From the NCBI GenBank assembly GCA_031424495.1, contig JANPHP010000064.1, positions 1-37,802 of the forward strand: a stretch of 37,802 nt of DNA. Direction: 5' to 3'. The position numbers and the translations under genes were made by a program. This DNA is from JADKCL01 sp031424495. Its GTDB lineage: Bacteria > Bacteroidota > Bacteroidia > J057 > JADKCL01. Below are positions 1-7,233 of the stretch, piece after piece (positions within the stretch are counted from its first letter, which is position 1; each line of letters begins with the position of its first letter). The notes beneath the pieces were generated by a model. The model saw only the letters and a program-made list of their open reading frames with translations. It was not told where the DNA came from and made no database searches.

Positions 1-1
1 G

Positions 2-715
2 ACACCTGGTGCCCTGCTCTCCGCAAAATCTGCACAAGTGGATCCTTATCGCCTCGCGCATGGCCTACTGAAGGTGAGTGAAGCTAGGGGGCTGATGATC
101 GTGGACAATACGGACATTAAACGCATTCGCAACGTAGACAATCAAATCCAGCTCACAACGAGTGATGGCTATACCATTGTTGGCAAAAAGATCGTTTATG
201 CGACCGGCTATGAGGCTCTCGACATGATCGAGAAGCCGATTGCCCAACTGCATTCCACGTATGCCATTGTGAGTGAGCCCGTGGACCCCAGCCTGCTCTG
301 GCGAAATACCTGCTTGCTTTGGGAAACGGCCGTTCCCTACCTCTATATTCGCACGACGCCCGACAACCGTATTCTGGTAGGTGGCAAGGATGAGCCTTTT
401 TACAGCCCGCGGAGGCGCGATCGGTTGTTGTCCAGAAAATCAACGCAATTGGTGAGGAGTTTTAAAAAATTGTTTCCAGACATTCCGTTCTATTTGGATT
501 TTTCCTGGTGCGGTACCTTCGCTGAAACCAAGGATGGATTGCCCTTTATCGGGACACTTCCAAAATATCCGAATGCGTATTTCGCTTTGGGATTTGGGGG
601 GAATGGGATCACGTTTAGCACCGTGGCCGCGGAAATCATTTGTGACGCGATCCTTGGCAAAACGCATCGTGATGCTGAACTCTTTGCGTTTGACAGGACT
701 TCAAATGCGCTTTGA
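2..715 (+). CDS. FAD-dependent oxidoreductase (DAO family), C-terminal part
   Basis: The gene is cut by the window's left edge: the reading frame is open from base 2, and the residues before the first possible internal start (LLSAKSAQVDPYRLAHGLL) are already family-like, so there is no real start here. About 237 residues are visible. The AQVDPYRL segment is typical of the substrate/FAD region of D-amino-acid-oxidase-like flavoproteins. Near the end, a G-x-P-x-I-G segment (GLPFIGTLP) and a G-F-G-G-N-G-I stretch (GFGGNGITFST) form the usual C-terminal FAD-contacting region. Such enzymes oxidise amines or amino acids with FAD and oxygen or another acceptor. The substrate cannot be told from this part. 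The next gene is convergent. Family call is good, specificity unknown. Confidence 0.85.
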   Translation, partial: TPGALLSAKSAQVDPYRLAHGLLKVSEARGLMIVDNTDIKRIRNVDNQIQLTTSDGYTIVGKKIVYATGYEALDMIEKPIAQLHSTYAIVSEPVDPSLLWRNTCLLWETAVPYLYIRTTPDNRILVGGKDEPFYSPRRRDRLLSRKSTQLVRSFKKLFPDIPFYLDFSWCGTFAETKDGLPFIGTLPKYPNAYFALGFGGNGITFSTVAAEIICDAILGKTHRDAELFAFDRTSNAL

Positions 716-890
716 GGCTCGTTGCAAGGCGTAAAGGAAACCCGCCACAAGTCCCAAATCCTCCCACAATAGGTTCGGAATTTGTCCCGGTCAGTGCTTG
801 GAATAGGTGTAGAAGATTCAACCAGCACCGGCAAGGCCCAAGGCTTTTCGGGATCGTTCAAATTTGTGGTTCATGAATCGGGGAAAGTCC

Positions 891-926
891 AATGCAGGGC
901 AGGAGTTTTCACTTCAGCCCTGCATT
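891..926. terminator. Hairpin between convergent genes, possible weak terminator
   Basis: AATGCAGGGC at 891-900 is the exact reverse complement of GCCCTGCATT at 917-926, with a 16-nt loop. It lies in the 261-bp gap between the oxidoreductase (+) and the short-chain dehydrogenase (-), which converge on it. Neither side has a clean T-run directly after the stem, so termination is only a guess. Confidence 0.3.
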
Positions 927-976
927 CGACGATCCCTTTTTCGCGGAAGTTGGTTTCGTTTATTTGGATGGCATGA

Positions 977-1714
977 TTACCAAGGAATCTCGCCCGTTTC
1001 AGGGTTGTTTTCTTCACTGAAAAATTTTCCTGTCGGGCCCTCCGCGTCAATCAAAGCATATTTTACGATTCGTTTTCCAGCATCTTCAACAGTTCCGGGG
1101 CCACGATGTCCGTTGAAATCCGTTTTTGTATAGCCCGGGCAAATGGCATTTACTTTAAAGTTGGTATCCTTTAGTTCGTATGCCAATACAACGGTGTACA
1201 TATTCAAAGCCGCCTTTGAAGAAAGATAAATTACCCCTTTATAGTCGTAATACTTGTAAGAGGGGTCGCTGTGCAAGGCAATTGATCCTTGACTTGAGCT
1301 TACATTGACGATACGAGGTTCAGAAGATTTCCTCAATAAATCAATAAATGCTTGTGTAACGCGTACCACTCCATAAACATTGGCGTCGTATGTTGCTTTG
1401 AACTGATCTACTGTCGCGTCCAATGCGGATTGAGGATAGCCACCGTAAATTCCAGCATTGTTGACCAGAATATCCAATGATTTTGTCTTCTCGCCGATTG
1501 TTGCACGGGCCTTCTTTACCGATTCATCATCTGTGACATCCAATTTAATGGCTTCTACATTATTGATTCCTTCAGCGCTTAATTTGTTTACGGCTTTGAT
1601 TCCATTTTCTAAATTGCGACAGCCGAGATAAACATAGATTCCTTTTTGGGCAAGTTGCCTCGTTACCTCAAAGCCAATGCTCTTATTTGCCCCTGTGACG
1701 AATGCTGTTTTCAT
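977..1714 (-). CDS. Short-chain dehydrogenase/reductase (carbonyl-reductase-like)
   Basis: A 245-residue classical SDR, which is the normal family length. The N-terminal nucleotide-binding motif is TGANKSIG (residues 7-14), with Ser where the usual TGxxxGIG has Gly. NNAG is at 85-88, the catalytic Ser lies in VNVSSS (about 140), and the Tyr/Lys pair is Y163-x3-K167. A PGYTKTDF segment follows (194-200), and the protein ends in GEIPW, as in plant-type carbonyl reductases and their bacterial relatives. It probably reduces a carbonyl with NADPH in the cytoplasm; the substrate is unknown. It lies 78 bp downstream of an AraC-type regulator on the same strand, with its own promoter-like box in the gap, so control by that regulator is a reasonable inference. 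Confidence 0.9.
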   Translation of the reverse strand: MKTAFVTGANKSIGFEVTRQLAQKGIYVYLGCRNLENGIKAVNKLSAEGINNVEAIKLDVTDDESVKKARATIGEKTKSLDILVNNAGIYGGYPQSALDATVDQFKATYDANVYGVVRVTQAFIDLLRKSSEPRIVNVSSSQGSIALHSDPSYKYYDYKGVIYLSSKAALNMYTVVLAYELKDTNFKVNAICPGYTKTDFNGHRGPGTVEDAGKRIVKYALIDAEGPTGKFFSEENNPETGEIPW

Positions 1715-1740
1715 TTTTCTAGTATTTTAGATTAATGAAG

Positions 1741-1748
1741 CAAATGTA
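1741..1748 (-). promoter_or_regulatory. Bacteroidota -7 box upstream of the SDR gene
   Basis: On the minus strand this reads TACATTTG, an exact match to the TAnnTTTG -7 element of Bacteroidota sigma-ABfr promoters, 26 nt before the SDR start codon. No good TTTG is found at 19-21 nt upstream (AGTT instead). An activator such as the adjacent AraC protein could compensate. Confidence 0.4.
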
Positions 1749-1792
1749 GGGTGTCCCAAAACAGATGAACTGGACAAATCGTTTTATTTGCC

Positions 1793-2653
1793 CTACAAAT
1801 CTTGGCTTTGTAAAAAGTCGCTTACACTCTTGCCGGTATTCTTTTTGAAAAGCCTTGAAAAGTAGTCTGGATCATTAAAACCTAGTTCATACGCCAATTC
1901 CTTCACAGAAATATCGGAGTAGCGCAGTTTTCGCTGCGCTTCGATCATCAAGCGGTTGGTGAAAAAGTCCTTAGGCGAGGTGCCGGAATATTCCTTTACG
2001 AGCCGGTATAAGCTGTTGGTGCTTAAATCCAATTTTTCGGCAATTGTATTGATGGATGGTTGCTCTGTAAGGTGTGCCTCCACCATTAATTTGAACTCCA
2101 CAAACTTTGATAAGTGAGTGTTCTGAATGTCAAGGGGTTCATTCTTGAAATAAGCGATGTTCAATTCCGACAACAGTAAATTCAAGTAGGCCAATATGAT
2201 TTCTGGGTCGGTCGAATGGTCTTCGGAGAGAAGTATTTGATTCAAAATTTCAAAAACTGTTCTCACTCTTTCCCTTGCAGCATTGTCCAAAGTGATTGTT
2301 TGTGCATTCAATGGGTTGACCAAAAATAGAAAGCGCTGCGGCAGTAAGGCCAATGTATTTTCATCAAAAAGTATCTTGAAATACTTTAGATTGTCTGTTT
2401 TTGCAGGGGGGATAAAAATTTGATTGGGCATCGCAAAAAGCAAGTCTCCATCAGAAATGGCAATGTCTTGCAAGTCCAATTTGTAATTGATAGAGCCACT
2501 GATCATCAATACAATGAAATAAGAAGACAACCTGCGCGGTTGAAGCAGTTTTTGCTGGATATCAATAGAAGGATAGGGGTTTTCATTTGAGTTGATCTTA
2601 ATTTTCAACGCGTCGTTTTGTGAACGCTTAGATTTTTCGGTCGTTTCTCGCAT
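1793..2653 (-). CDS. AraC family transcriptional regulator
   Basis: 286 residues. The C-terminal third (about 185-286) is an AraC/XylS double helix-turn-helix: the first helix pair lies in INTIAEKLDLSTNSLYRLVK, the second in VKELAYELGFNDPDYFSRLF, and the family signature ends in FKKNTGKSVSDF. The N-terminal part is a cupin-like sensing region with no recognisable specific ligand site. AraC proteins with this layout are mostly activators of neighbouring genes, and the SDR directly downstream on the same strand is the obvious target. Start at the ATG at 2653. No clear Shine-Dalgarno is present, which is normal for this phylum. Confidence 0.9.
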   Translation of the reverse strand: MRETTEKSKRSQNDALKIKINSNENPYPSIDIQQKLLQPRRLSSYFIVLMISGSINYKLDLQDIAISDGDLLFAMPNQIFIPPAKTDNLKYFKILFDENTLALLPQRFLFLVNPLNAQTITLDNAARERVRTVFEILNQILLSEDHSTDPEIILAYLNLLLSELNIAYFKNEPLDIQNTHLSKFVEFKLMVEAHLTEQPSINTIAEKLDLSTNSLYRLVKEYSGTSPKDFFTNRLMIEAQRKLRYSDISVKELAYELGFNDPDYFSRLFKKNTGKSVSDFLQSQDL

Positions 2654-2883
2654 GTTTTTGCACTTAGTTTGAAGCGTGGTGTTTTACAATTACCGATAAC
2701 AGGCTGATAAACGAAGCTCCTTTTACTGGCAATTTACAAAATGTTCGTCCAGCTAGCAAGATTTCATTTCCCCGTCTCATTTCCCTTTGTTGAAGGTATG
2801 CTCGCCGCTGGTGATCAGCTGTTGGTGAGGCGGTTTTTTGGTTTCTCGCCACGTATGTACCCCTCCGTTGTCTACATGCTCGC

Positions 2884-2951
2884 ATGCCCGCGGGCATCGT
2901 GAATCTAACGGGTGTCGGTGAAATAGGTTAAGCAACCTGCAGCATTGCAGG
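2884..2951. repeat. Two short palindromes beyond the glycosyltransferase remnant
   Basis: ATGCCCGCGGGCAT (2884-2897) is a perfect 14-bp palindrome, and CCTGCAGCATTGCAGG (2936-2951) has 6-bp perfect arms. They flank and enter the end of the truncated reading frame at 2905-3030. The pattern looks like a small interspersed element or a degenerate terminator; no T-run follows on either strand. The remainder of 2654-2904 shows nothing recognisable. Confidence 0.35.
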
Positions 2952-3030
2952 AATTTTGGTCACGCAATCCGCGCGAGATTTCGCCGATATGCAATGCCGC
3001 ATGGTAGGTGGGGATAACGGTGCTGATCAT
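2905..3030 (-). pseudogene. Glycosyltransferase family 2-like N-terminal remnant, coupled to the DUF547 gene
   Basis: A 41-residue reading frame whose ATG overlaps the stop of the DUF547 gene as ATGA, the usual mark of translational coupling. It begins ISTVIPTYHAALHIGEI, which resembles the opening beta-strand of GT-A family 2 glycosyltransferases (ISxxIPTxNExxxIG...). It stops after 41 residues, whereas such enzymes have 220 or more. From memory, DUF547 genes in Bacteroidota often precede a TIGR04283-type transferase in arsenosugar-type clusters, which would fit a lost partner; this needs checking. The last part (about CNAAGCLTYFTDTR) does not look like a transferase and may be an inserted repeat. 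It could also be a genuine small peptide. Confidence 0.4.
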
Positions 3031-3767
3031 TGCTGTCGATTGAGTGACCAGTCGTAGGGTAGAAATCTTAGCTTGGCCTTGGGATCGATCTGCATTGGCC
3101 CGTAACGATTCACAAATGCGATCAGAGAACCATCTGCTGTAAAATCTCCTTTGTACCATTCAAAAATCTTGGAAAGTTTTGGGGATTTCCGGTCAATTTC
3201 ATTGCGCCTGCGATCATTGAGAAAGGCCCTCGCTGCCTGATCGAGCTGTACATCCAAATCCTGCGCCCGATAGGCTTGATTGCTCAATTGTGGGCAAGAG
3301 GTCGATGCGCACACAATCGCAAAATGAATCCGTGGATCGCCAAAACCTGCCCTCAATTTGCGGTGCTCCACATTGTTCAGGTCGAGGTCCTCGCCCTCGA
3401 TTTTGATAAAATGAATGTCCCAAGGAGTATTTACAAACGGAATCCTAGGCTTGGAGCCAATGTCGCGAATGCTAGCGAGCGGATAATGGCGCATCACAAG
3501 TCGCACCGTGAATGCATTGTAAGCATTGATCCAAAACGCTTTGCGTTCATCCGTAGTCCAGCTAGGGTCTGAAGGCTTGCTGTTTTGCAAGTTGTTCAGA
3601 TAGTCGTCGAGCAGCACAGAGTCCTTGCCAAAGCCTTGATAATCCACCAATCCATCTGCCGTCACATGCCGCTGCAGCAACGCATTCCAGGGGGCATGGC
3701 TAGGCGCTTGTGCCAGCGCACATGCCGCGGTCAGCATTGCCACAGCCACCAAAGTCAGGCAACGCAT
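3027..3767 (-). CDS. DUF547 domain-containing exported protein
   Basis: 246 residues from the ATG at 3767. A TTG ten codons upstream (3797) would also be in frame, but the ATG gives a compact signal peptide (MRCLTLVAVAMLTAACALAQA) with a probable cut after ALA. The mature part carries the DUF547 hallmarks: an opening W-x2-LL-x2-HV-x4-G-L-V-D-Y segment, then FWINAYNAFTVRLV, the region around IHFAIVCASTSCPQL with the conserved Cys-Pro, and the C-terminal FEWYKGDF. The biochemical role of DUF547 is not established. It is probably periplasmic or membrane-attached; the TAAC could serve as a poor lipobox. The stop overlaps the start of the glycosyltransferase-like remnant, and the upstream reading frame ends just ahead of this gene. 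Confidence 0.85.
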   Translation of the reverse strand: MRCLTLVAVAMLTAACALAQAPSHAPWNALLQRHVTADGLVDYQGFGKDSVLLDDYLNNLQNSKPSDPSWTTDERKAFWINAYNAFTVRLVMRHYPLASIRDIGSKPRIPFVNTPWDIHFIKIEGEDLDLNNVEHRKLRAGFGDPRIHFAIVCASTSCPQLSNQAYRAQDLDVQLDQAARAFLNDRRRNEIDRKSPKLSKIFEWYKGDFTADGSLIAFVNRYGPMQIDPKAKLRFLPYDWSLNRQQ

Positions 3768-3793
3768 GTAAGTTTTATACACCGGGTATCTTT

Positions 3794-4102
3794 TCAATTG
3801 AGGAATGATCTACTTCCAAATCCTGAAGGCTTCACGAAAAGCGCGCTGATTACAAGATGCTTCCTTGGCAGCTCGATCCACATCGAGGTGAGCGTATTAA
3901 ACCCAGGTCCTGGGTCAAAGTCCATGCTGCCATTAAAATCGCCGGCAACCATGACATTTCTACCAGCGTCGACAGCGATGGCATTTCCTTGGTCGATTCC
4001 GGAGCTTCCTGTCCCGTTTGCCCATGCAATCTGCGGTTGCGCCCAGGAAATTTGGACCAAACCGATGAGGAGCAGGAAAAAAGATAGGGCAGTGCGCTTC
4101 AT
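3794..4102 (-). CDS. Truncated SBBP-type beta-propeller secreted protein
   Basis: 102 residues with a clear signal peptide (MKRTALSFFLLLIGLVQISWA, cut before QPQ) and a single propeller repeat: IAWANGTGSSGIDQGNAIAV ... MVAGDFNGSMDFDPG. The order of this repeat, including the DFDPG turn, is the same as in the full-length SBBP/T9SS protein at 24251-25921. Full-length relatives have many such repeats and a C-terminal sorting domain. Here the frame runs out of homology after FNTLTS into about 30 unrelated residues and stops, so this is most likely the 5' remnant of a larger gene, cut by deletion. It could also be expressed as a short secreted peptide. Confidence 0.55.
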   Translation of the reverse strand: MKRTALSFFLLLIGLVQISWAQPQIAWANGTGSSGIDQGNAIAVDAGRNVMVAGDFNGSMDFDPGPGFNTLTSMWIELPRKHLVISALFVKPSGFGSRSFLN

Positions 4103-4539
4103 TCAACAATGATGTTGTCCACTAATCTAGGTAAATGCGTCCAAGATTCCCAGCTTCCTTAAAGTCCGGCCGCAACAAAGGTGAACTGTGGTTGAGATAG
4201 TCCAGCGTTGCGATTGCGCGTCTAGTGACCTTGCGATATTGGACAAGTACCCGCCCTTTTGTCAACATTGGGGCAATATAACTCCAATGCCGCTGCGGCA
4301 GTTTCATCGAAAATATTTAGAGAAGCTAGATAAGCGATAGATTTGACGGCTAATGTGTATCGGCAAATGATCTTGGGCCGATCAGCGTGTGAAATAGATT
4401 CGCCGCCGGCTCAAATAAAAATCGGGATGAGCATGCATCTGCCCATCCCGACCACGTTTCCAGTAAGCTGCGATCGAGGAAATACTGCTGCATTCCCTAA
4501 CGTTCGCTGCTTTTCAACATCAATGCTACATTTTTAGCC
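4103..4539. other. Intergenic stretch without a convincing gene
   Basis: 437 bp between the truncated propeller gene and the next minus-strand gene. A minus-strand frame of 61 codons (4122-4307) exists but has no recognisable domain, signal peptide or ribosome binding site. The only structured element is the terminator at 4413-4450. Confidence 0.5.
4413..4450 (-). terminator. Rho-independent terminator of the 4540-5625 gene
   Basis: On the minus strand the arms CGGGATG (4450-4444) and CATCCCG (4429-4423) pair perfectly around a 14-nt loop and are followed by ATTTTTATTT. This is the expected hairpin plus U-tract, 90 nt after the stop of the upstream minus-strand gene. Confidence 0.7.
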
Positions 4540-5625
4540 TCATACATTACGCGTCACCAAGCGCAAGGTGTTCAGTCCGATATGTGGCCACACGACCCGG
4601 CGCTTCAGGGGATCTCCATTGAATGGGAATACAATGCGGATATTTTGGAAATATTGAAGCAGTGGCACGTCTCCTTGCGGGCTAGTGACCGTTGACAACC
4701 AGTAGTCTACATCCATTTGCGTGGTATCCATTGTAGGACGCGTGACGGACCTGTTTCCGAGGAAGGGGATGCTCAAGAGGCCGCCCGTACCGTTGGCGGT
4801 GGACATGGAAATATGCGTGTGCTGCCGCACGTCCATTCCCTTGAGCGCATTCGTCAATGGGGTATAGGGCATGCGCGGATCCATCAAGGGATAAAAGGGG
4901 AATGGGATATCGCTTGGGCCACCATTGGGCTCGATGGTGTTGGAGGCATAGGCCAATGGAAGCCGTTGAGAGCTGTTTTCTGAGAAGGGCACCATTTTGG
5001 AGACATCCAAATTCCCAGGAAAAACAGGAGCTCCGCGCTCGCCAGCAGCACCTGAGCCTAGGCACAAAATACTGTTGCCATGGGGAATCGACCCCATCCG
5101 CGCAAATTGAAAACCATCTTGAAAATTGTTGATGTTGAGCAGCATACCGACCTCAGCGTGGATGTCGTCCCCGTTTTTGAAGTTTTTGGAGGCAAAATAG
5201 GCTTGTATTGCCGCACGATCCGCAGCCGAATAATTCTTTCTCAGGAAAATATCCTCAGCGCCTGCACTCTTCACCCGCTGATCATACAGCAATGCGCCGA
5301 CTTGCTGCACCTGCTGAGGCGGTTGTTCGTTGGGAAAAGTCCCGAAATTGGAGGTAATCGAGATCGGCGAAAAGGTAATCGTTTCTGTGTAAGGGATCGT
5401 CTCGAAAATAAAGCCGCCATCGGTAAGTCCTTGGACAAAGCTAGGCGGGTTCGGACCAGGAATACTGATCAGATTCCAACCCTGCGGTGGATGCGCCTCG
5501 TCATAATGCGCATTAGACCATTTTCCAATAAAACCTGTAAGTGGACCGAGCAGATCCTTATCCTCTTCGCTGAGATTATTTGCGCTTAGCCTTGTAAACG
5601 GGATGTTGTGCAATGAATCTTCCAT
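4540..5625 (-). CDS. Putative heme-binding-like beta-barrel protein
   Basis: 361 residues, no signal peptide, so cytoplasmic or released by a non-classical route. The N-terminal part (about 24-200) follows the order of lipocalin/nitrobindin-like heme-binding barrels: an opening LGPLTGFIGKWS, then GWNLISIPG, a run of alternating polar and hydrophobic strands with ETIPYTETITFSPI, a barrel-closing HAEVGMLLNI, and a conserved-looking MGSIPHGNSILCLG. The last 150 residues are Pro-rich with TxMDTTQMDVDYWL and are not recognised. The assignment rests on pattern memory, not an alignment; ligand and role are unknown. It is transcribed divergently from the SH3-hydrolase gene, which suggests possible shared regulation, and has its own terminator. 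Confidence 0.5.
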   Translation of the reverse strand: MEDSLHNIPFTRLSANNLSEEDKDLLGPLTGFIGKWSNAHYDEAHPPQGWNLISIPGPNPPSFVQGLTDGGFIFETIPYTETITFSPISITSNFGTFPNEQPPQQVQQVGALLYDQRVKSAGAEDIFLRKNYSAADRAAIQAYFASKNFKNGDDIHAEVGMLLNINNFQDGFQFARMGSIPHGNSILCLGSGAAGERGAPVFPGNLDVSKMVPFSENSSQRLPLAYASNTIEPNGGPSDIPFPFYPLMDPRMPYTPLTNALKGMDVRQHTHISMSTANGTGGLLSIPFLGNRSVTRPTMDTTQMDVDYWLSTVTSPQGDVPLLQYFQNIRIVFPFNGDPLKRRVVWPHIGLNTLRLVTRNV

Positions 5626-5799
5626 AGTTGATAAAGTGTTGGTTTAAAATTGGTAATCAATAAGGCAATGAAGATAAGCAATCTGCCACAAATGAGCTGT
5701 ATCGCCGAGCAGAAAAATTGCGCGATGCATTCACCCCCATGAGGCATCCAACGTGAATGCTAGGAAGGTCCTTTAAATCAGCGCTATTCGACTCCGTTT

Positions 5800-5831
5800 T
5801 TTGCCACGATCCAGATTTTTGCTTAGCTTTA
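5800..5831 (+). promoter_or_regulatory. Bacteroidota-type promoter for the SH3-hydrolase gene
   Basis: TTTG at 5800-5803, a 20-nt spacer, then TAGCTTTA at 5824-5831, a 7-of-8 match to TAnnTTTG. Transcription would start near 5838, leaving a leader of about 22 nt before the ATG at 5860. Confidence 0.55.
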
Positions 5832-5859
5832 GCCAAGTCATTGCCAATTGTCGTCCTCT

Positions 5860-7221
5860 ATGAAAACTCCTCCTGTTCAGCACTCACAGGCAGCCGATTC
5901 GCGGCACGAGCCAACCGGATTGGAATCCGAAGGCAAGTCCATGGCCCCGCCGGCATTTCAGCTCAAGACTACCGAGAGCAGTAGCACGAGCGCCGCTGCC
6001 AAGCCCGTGCACCAAAAGGCAGCCGATCCACAGGCGGTTCAGGATTCCAAGCAGGAATCCAAACAAGTACCTGCCGAGGTACTCACGATCACAGATGGCA
6101 ATGCTTACCTGCGCAGTGGTGCTCCCACATTTGCCCCACTCAAGTCAAAGATCACACAGGGCACGCGGGTAGATGTGTTGGAGGAAAGCGTGGTAGGCGG
6201 CAAGACCTACATTCGCGTGCAGGATCACGACACGGGCGCTGAATTGGGATGGACTGCAAAGGCCAATGCCGTCAATCTCGACAAGAAATACAAACCCGCA
6301 AGTGCCACCCACGTCTACAACGTCGGAGGACACGACATCTTGGTGTTCATGCCCAAGGATGGGCTCAAGAAAACCAATGTCGATGTATTCATGTTTTTCC
6401 ACGGGCGCGGAAGTGACTATTCGACTACCCAAACACATGCAAAAAGCAAAGGGTTTGATGACAATCCTGCCATCTCTGCAAACATTGCAGACGCAGTTTC
6501 CAAATCAGGTGGCATCGCCATTTGCCCGCAAGGCCATGGCTTCAAGGTAGAAAATGACTGGGGAGCCATCGGCGCCGGCGGATTTCAGAAAATGATCGAT
6601 ACGACGCTTGCCCATCTCTCGACCGACTTGGGCATGTCTGAAAAGCCGCTCACAGCAGGCAATGTATCGCTCGCAGGCCACAGCGCAGGCGGGAACGCCC
6701 TTGGGCAGGCGGCACAAGACACAGGCGCGACCGACGTGACGCTCCAAGAGGCAGGTTACAACTTCACCAACTCATGGACCAAACTCCGTGATTGGTTCAT
6801 GCTCGGGCAGTCGCCCAAAACCATGCGCGTCGTCACCCAAAACAATGGAAACCGCCATGCAACACGCACACTTTTGCGCGACGCGCAAAAAGTCGATGGC
6901 AAACCTGTCCCAGCAGGTAAGTTCAATCCCAAGGAAATCGTGGACTATTCCAAGCAATTGGTGAAGGATGGCAAGCTTCAAGGGCCTGTGAAAATCGAGG
7001 AATTTCAAGGCGACGGCAAGGTCGAGGCAGGCGATATCGTTTTGGAGCGCGGTTTTCGGGTGTTGCGCAGCGACGGCTCGTTGATGGGAAGCCTGCGCCT
7101 CTATCACCTCGCCGACGAGAACGCCGACCACTGGGCGGCGGCCACGCAAACGATGGAATCGAGCATGACCAACGGGGCCAAAGACCGCGCCACCGACAAA
7201 GCCGCCATGGAAAAACGGTGA
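5860..7221 (+). CDS. SH3-domain and alpha/beta serine hydrolase protein, injection-system cargo-like
   Basis: 453 residues from the ATG at 5860; a TTG four codons upstream is a weaker alternative. Residues 1-70 are low-complexity and polar, with no signal peptide, and contain GKSMAPPAFQLK (about 26-36). I recall similar GxxMAPPAFQL segments from Bacteroidota proteins with the DUF4157 domain that accompany extracellular contractile injection systems. Residues about 74-141 resemble a bacterial SH3 domain (NAYLRSG ... QGTRVDVLEE ... ELGWT). From 151 on it is an alpha/beta hydrolase: FFHGRG at 179-184 would supply the oxyanion hole, and GHSAGG at 273-278 carries the nucleophile Ser275. The acid and His are not certain; candidates include the His in NENADHWAA near the end. 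Substrate unknown: esterase, lipase or peptidoglycan-directed activity are all possible. A leucine-rich-repeat frame starts 12 bp downstream. Confidence 0.75.
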   Translation: MKTPPVQHSQAADSRHEPTGLESEGKSMAPPAFQLKTTESSSTSAAAKPVHQKAADPQAVQDSKQESKQVPAEVLTITDGNAYLRSGAPTFAPLKSKITQGTRVDVLEESVVGGKTYIRVQDHDTGAELGWTAKANAVNLDKKYKPASATHVYNVGGHDILVFMPKDGLKKTNVDVFMFFHGRGSDYSTTQTHAKSKGFDDNPAISANIADAVSKSGGIAICPQGHGFKVENDWGAIGAGGFQKMIDTTLAHLSTDLGMSEKPLTAGNVSLAGHSAGGNALGQAAQDTGATDVTLQEAGYNFTNSWTKLRDWFMLGQSPKTMRVVTQNNGNRHATRTLLRDAQKVDGKPVPAGKFNPKEIVDYSKQLVKDGKLQGPVKIEEFQGDGKVEAGDIVLERGFRVLRSDGSLMGSLRLYHLADENADHWAAATQTMESSMTNGAKDRATDKAAMEKR

Positions 7222-7224
7222 TTT

Positions 7225-7228
7225 GGAG
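7225..7228 (+). promoter_or_regulatory. Ribosome binding site before the GTG at 7234
   Basis: GGAG sits 5 nt before GTG at 7234, a strong site in a genome where such sites are scarce. It argues that translation of the leucine-rich-repeat gene starts here and not at the TTG at 7319, and so that the gene changes frame. Confidence 0.5.
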
Positions 7229-7233
7229 ACGCA

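Noticed and set aside
701..787. Minus-strand peptide IPNLLWEDLGLVAGFLYALQ near the oxidoreductase end
   Set aside because: It looks like a membrane-helix tail of some gene (DoxX-like at best), but it has an in-frame stop just upstream and no start, and no further homology could be traced in other frames.
4122..4307. 61-codon minus-strand frame upstream of the truncated propeller gene
   Set aside because: No signal, domain, or ribosome site; composition fits non-coding DNA.
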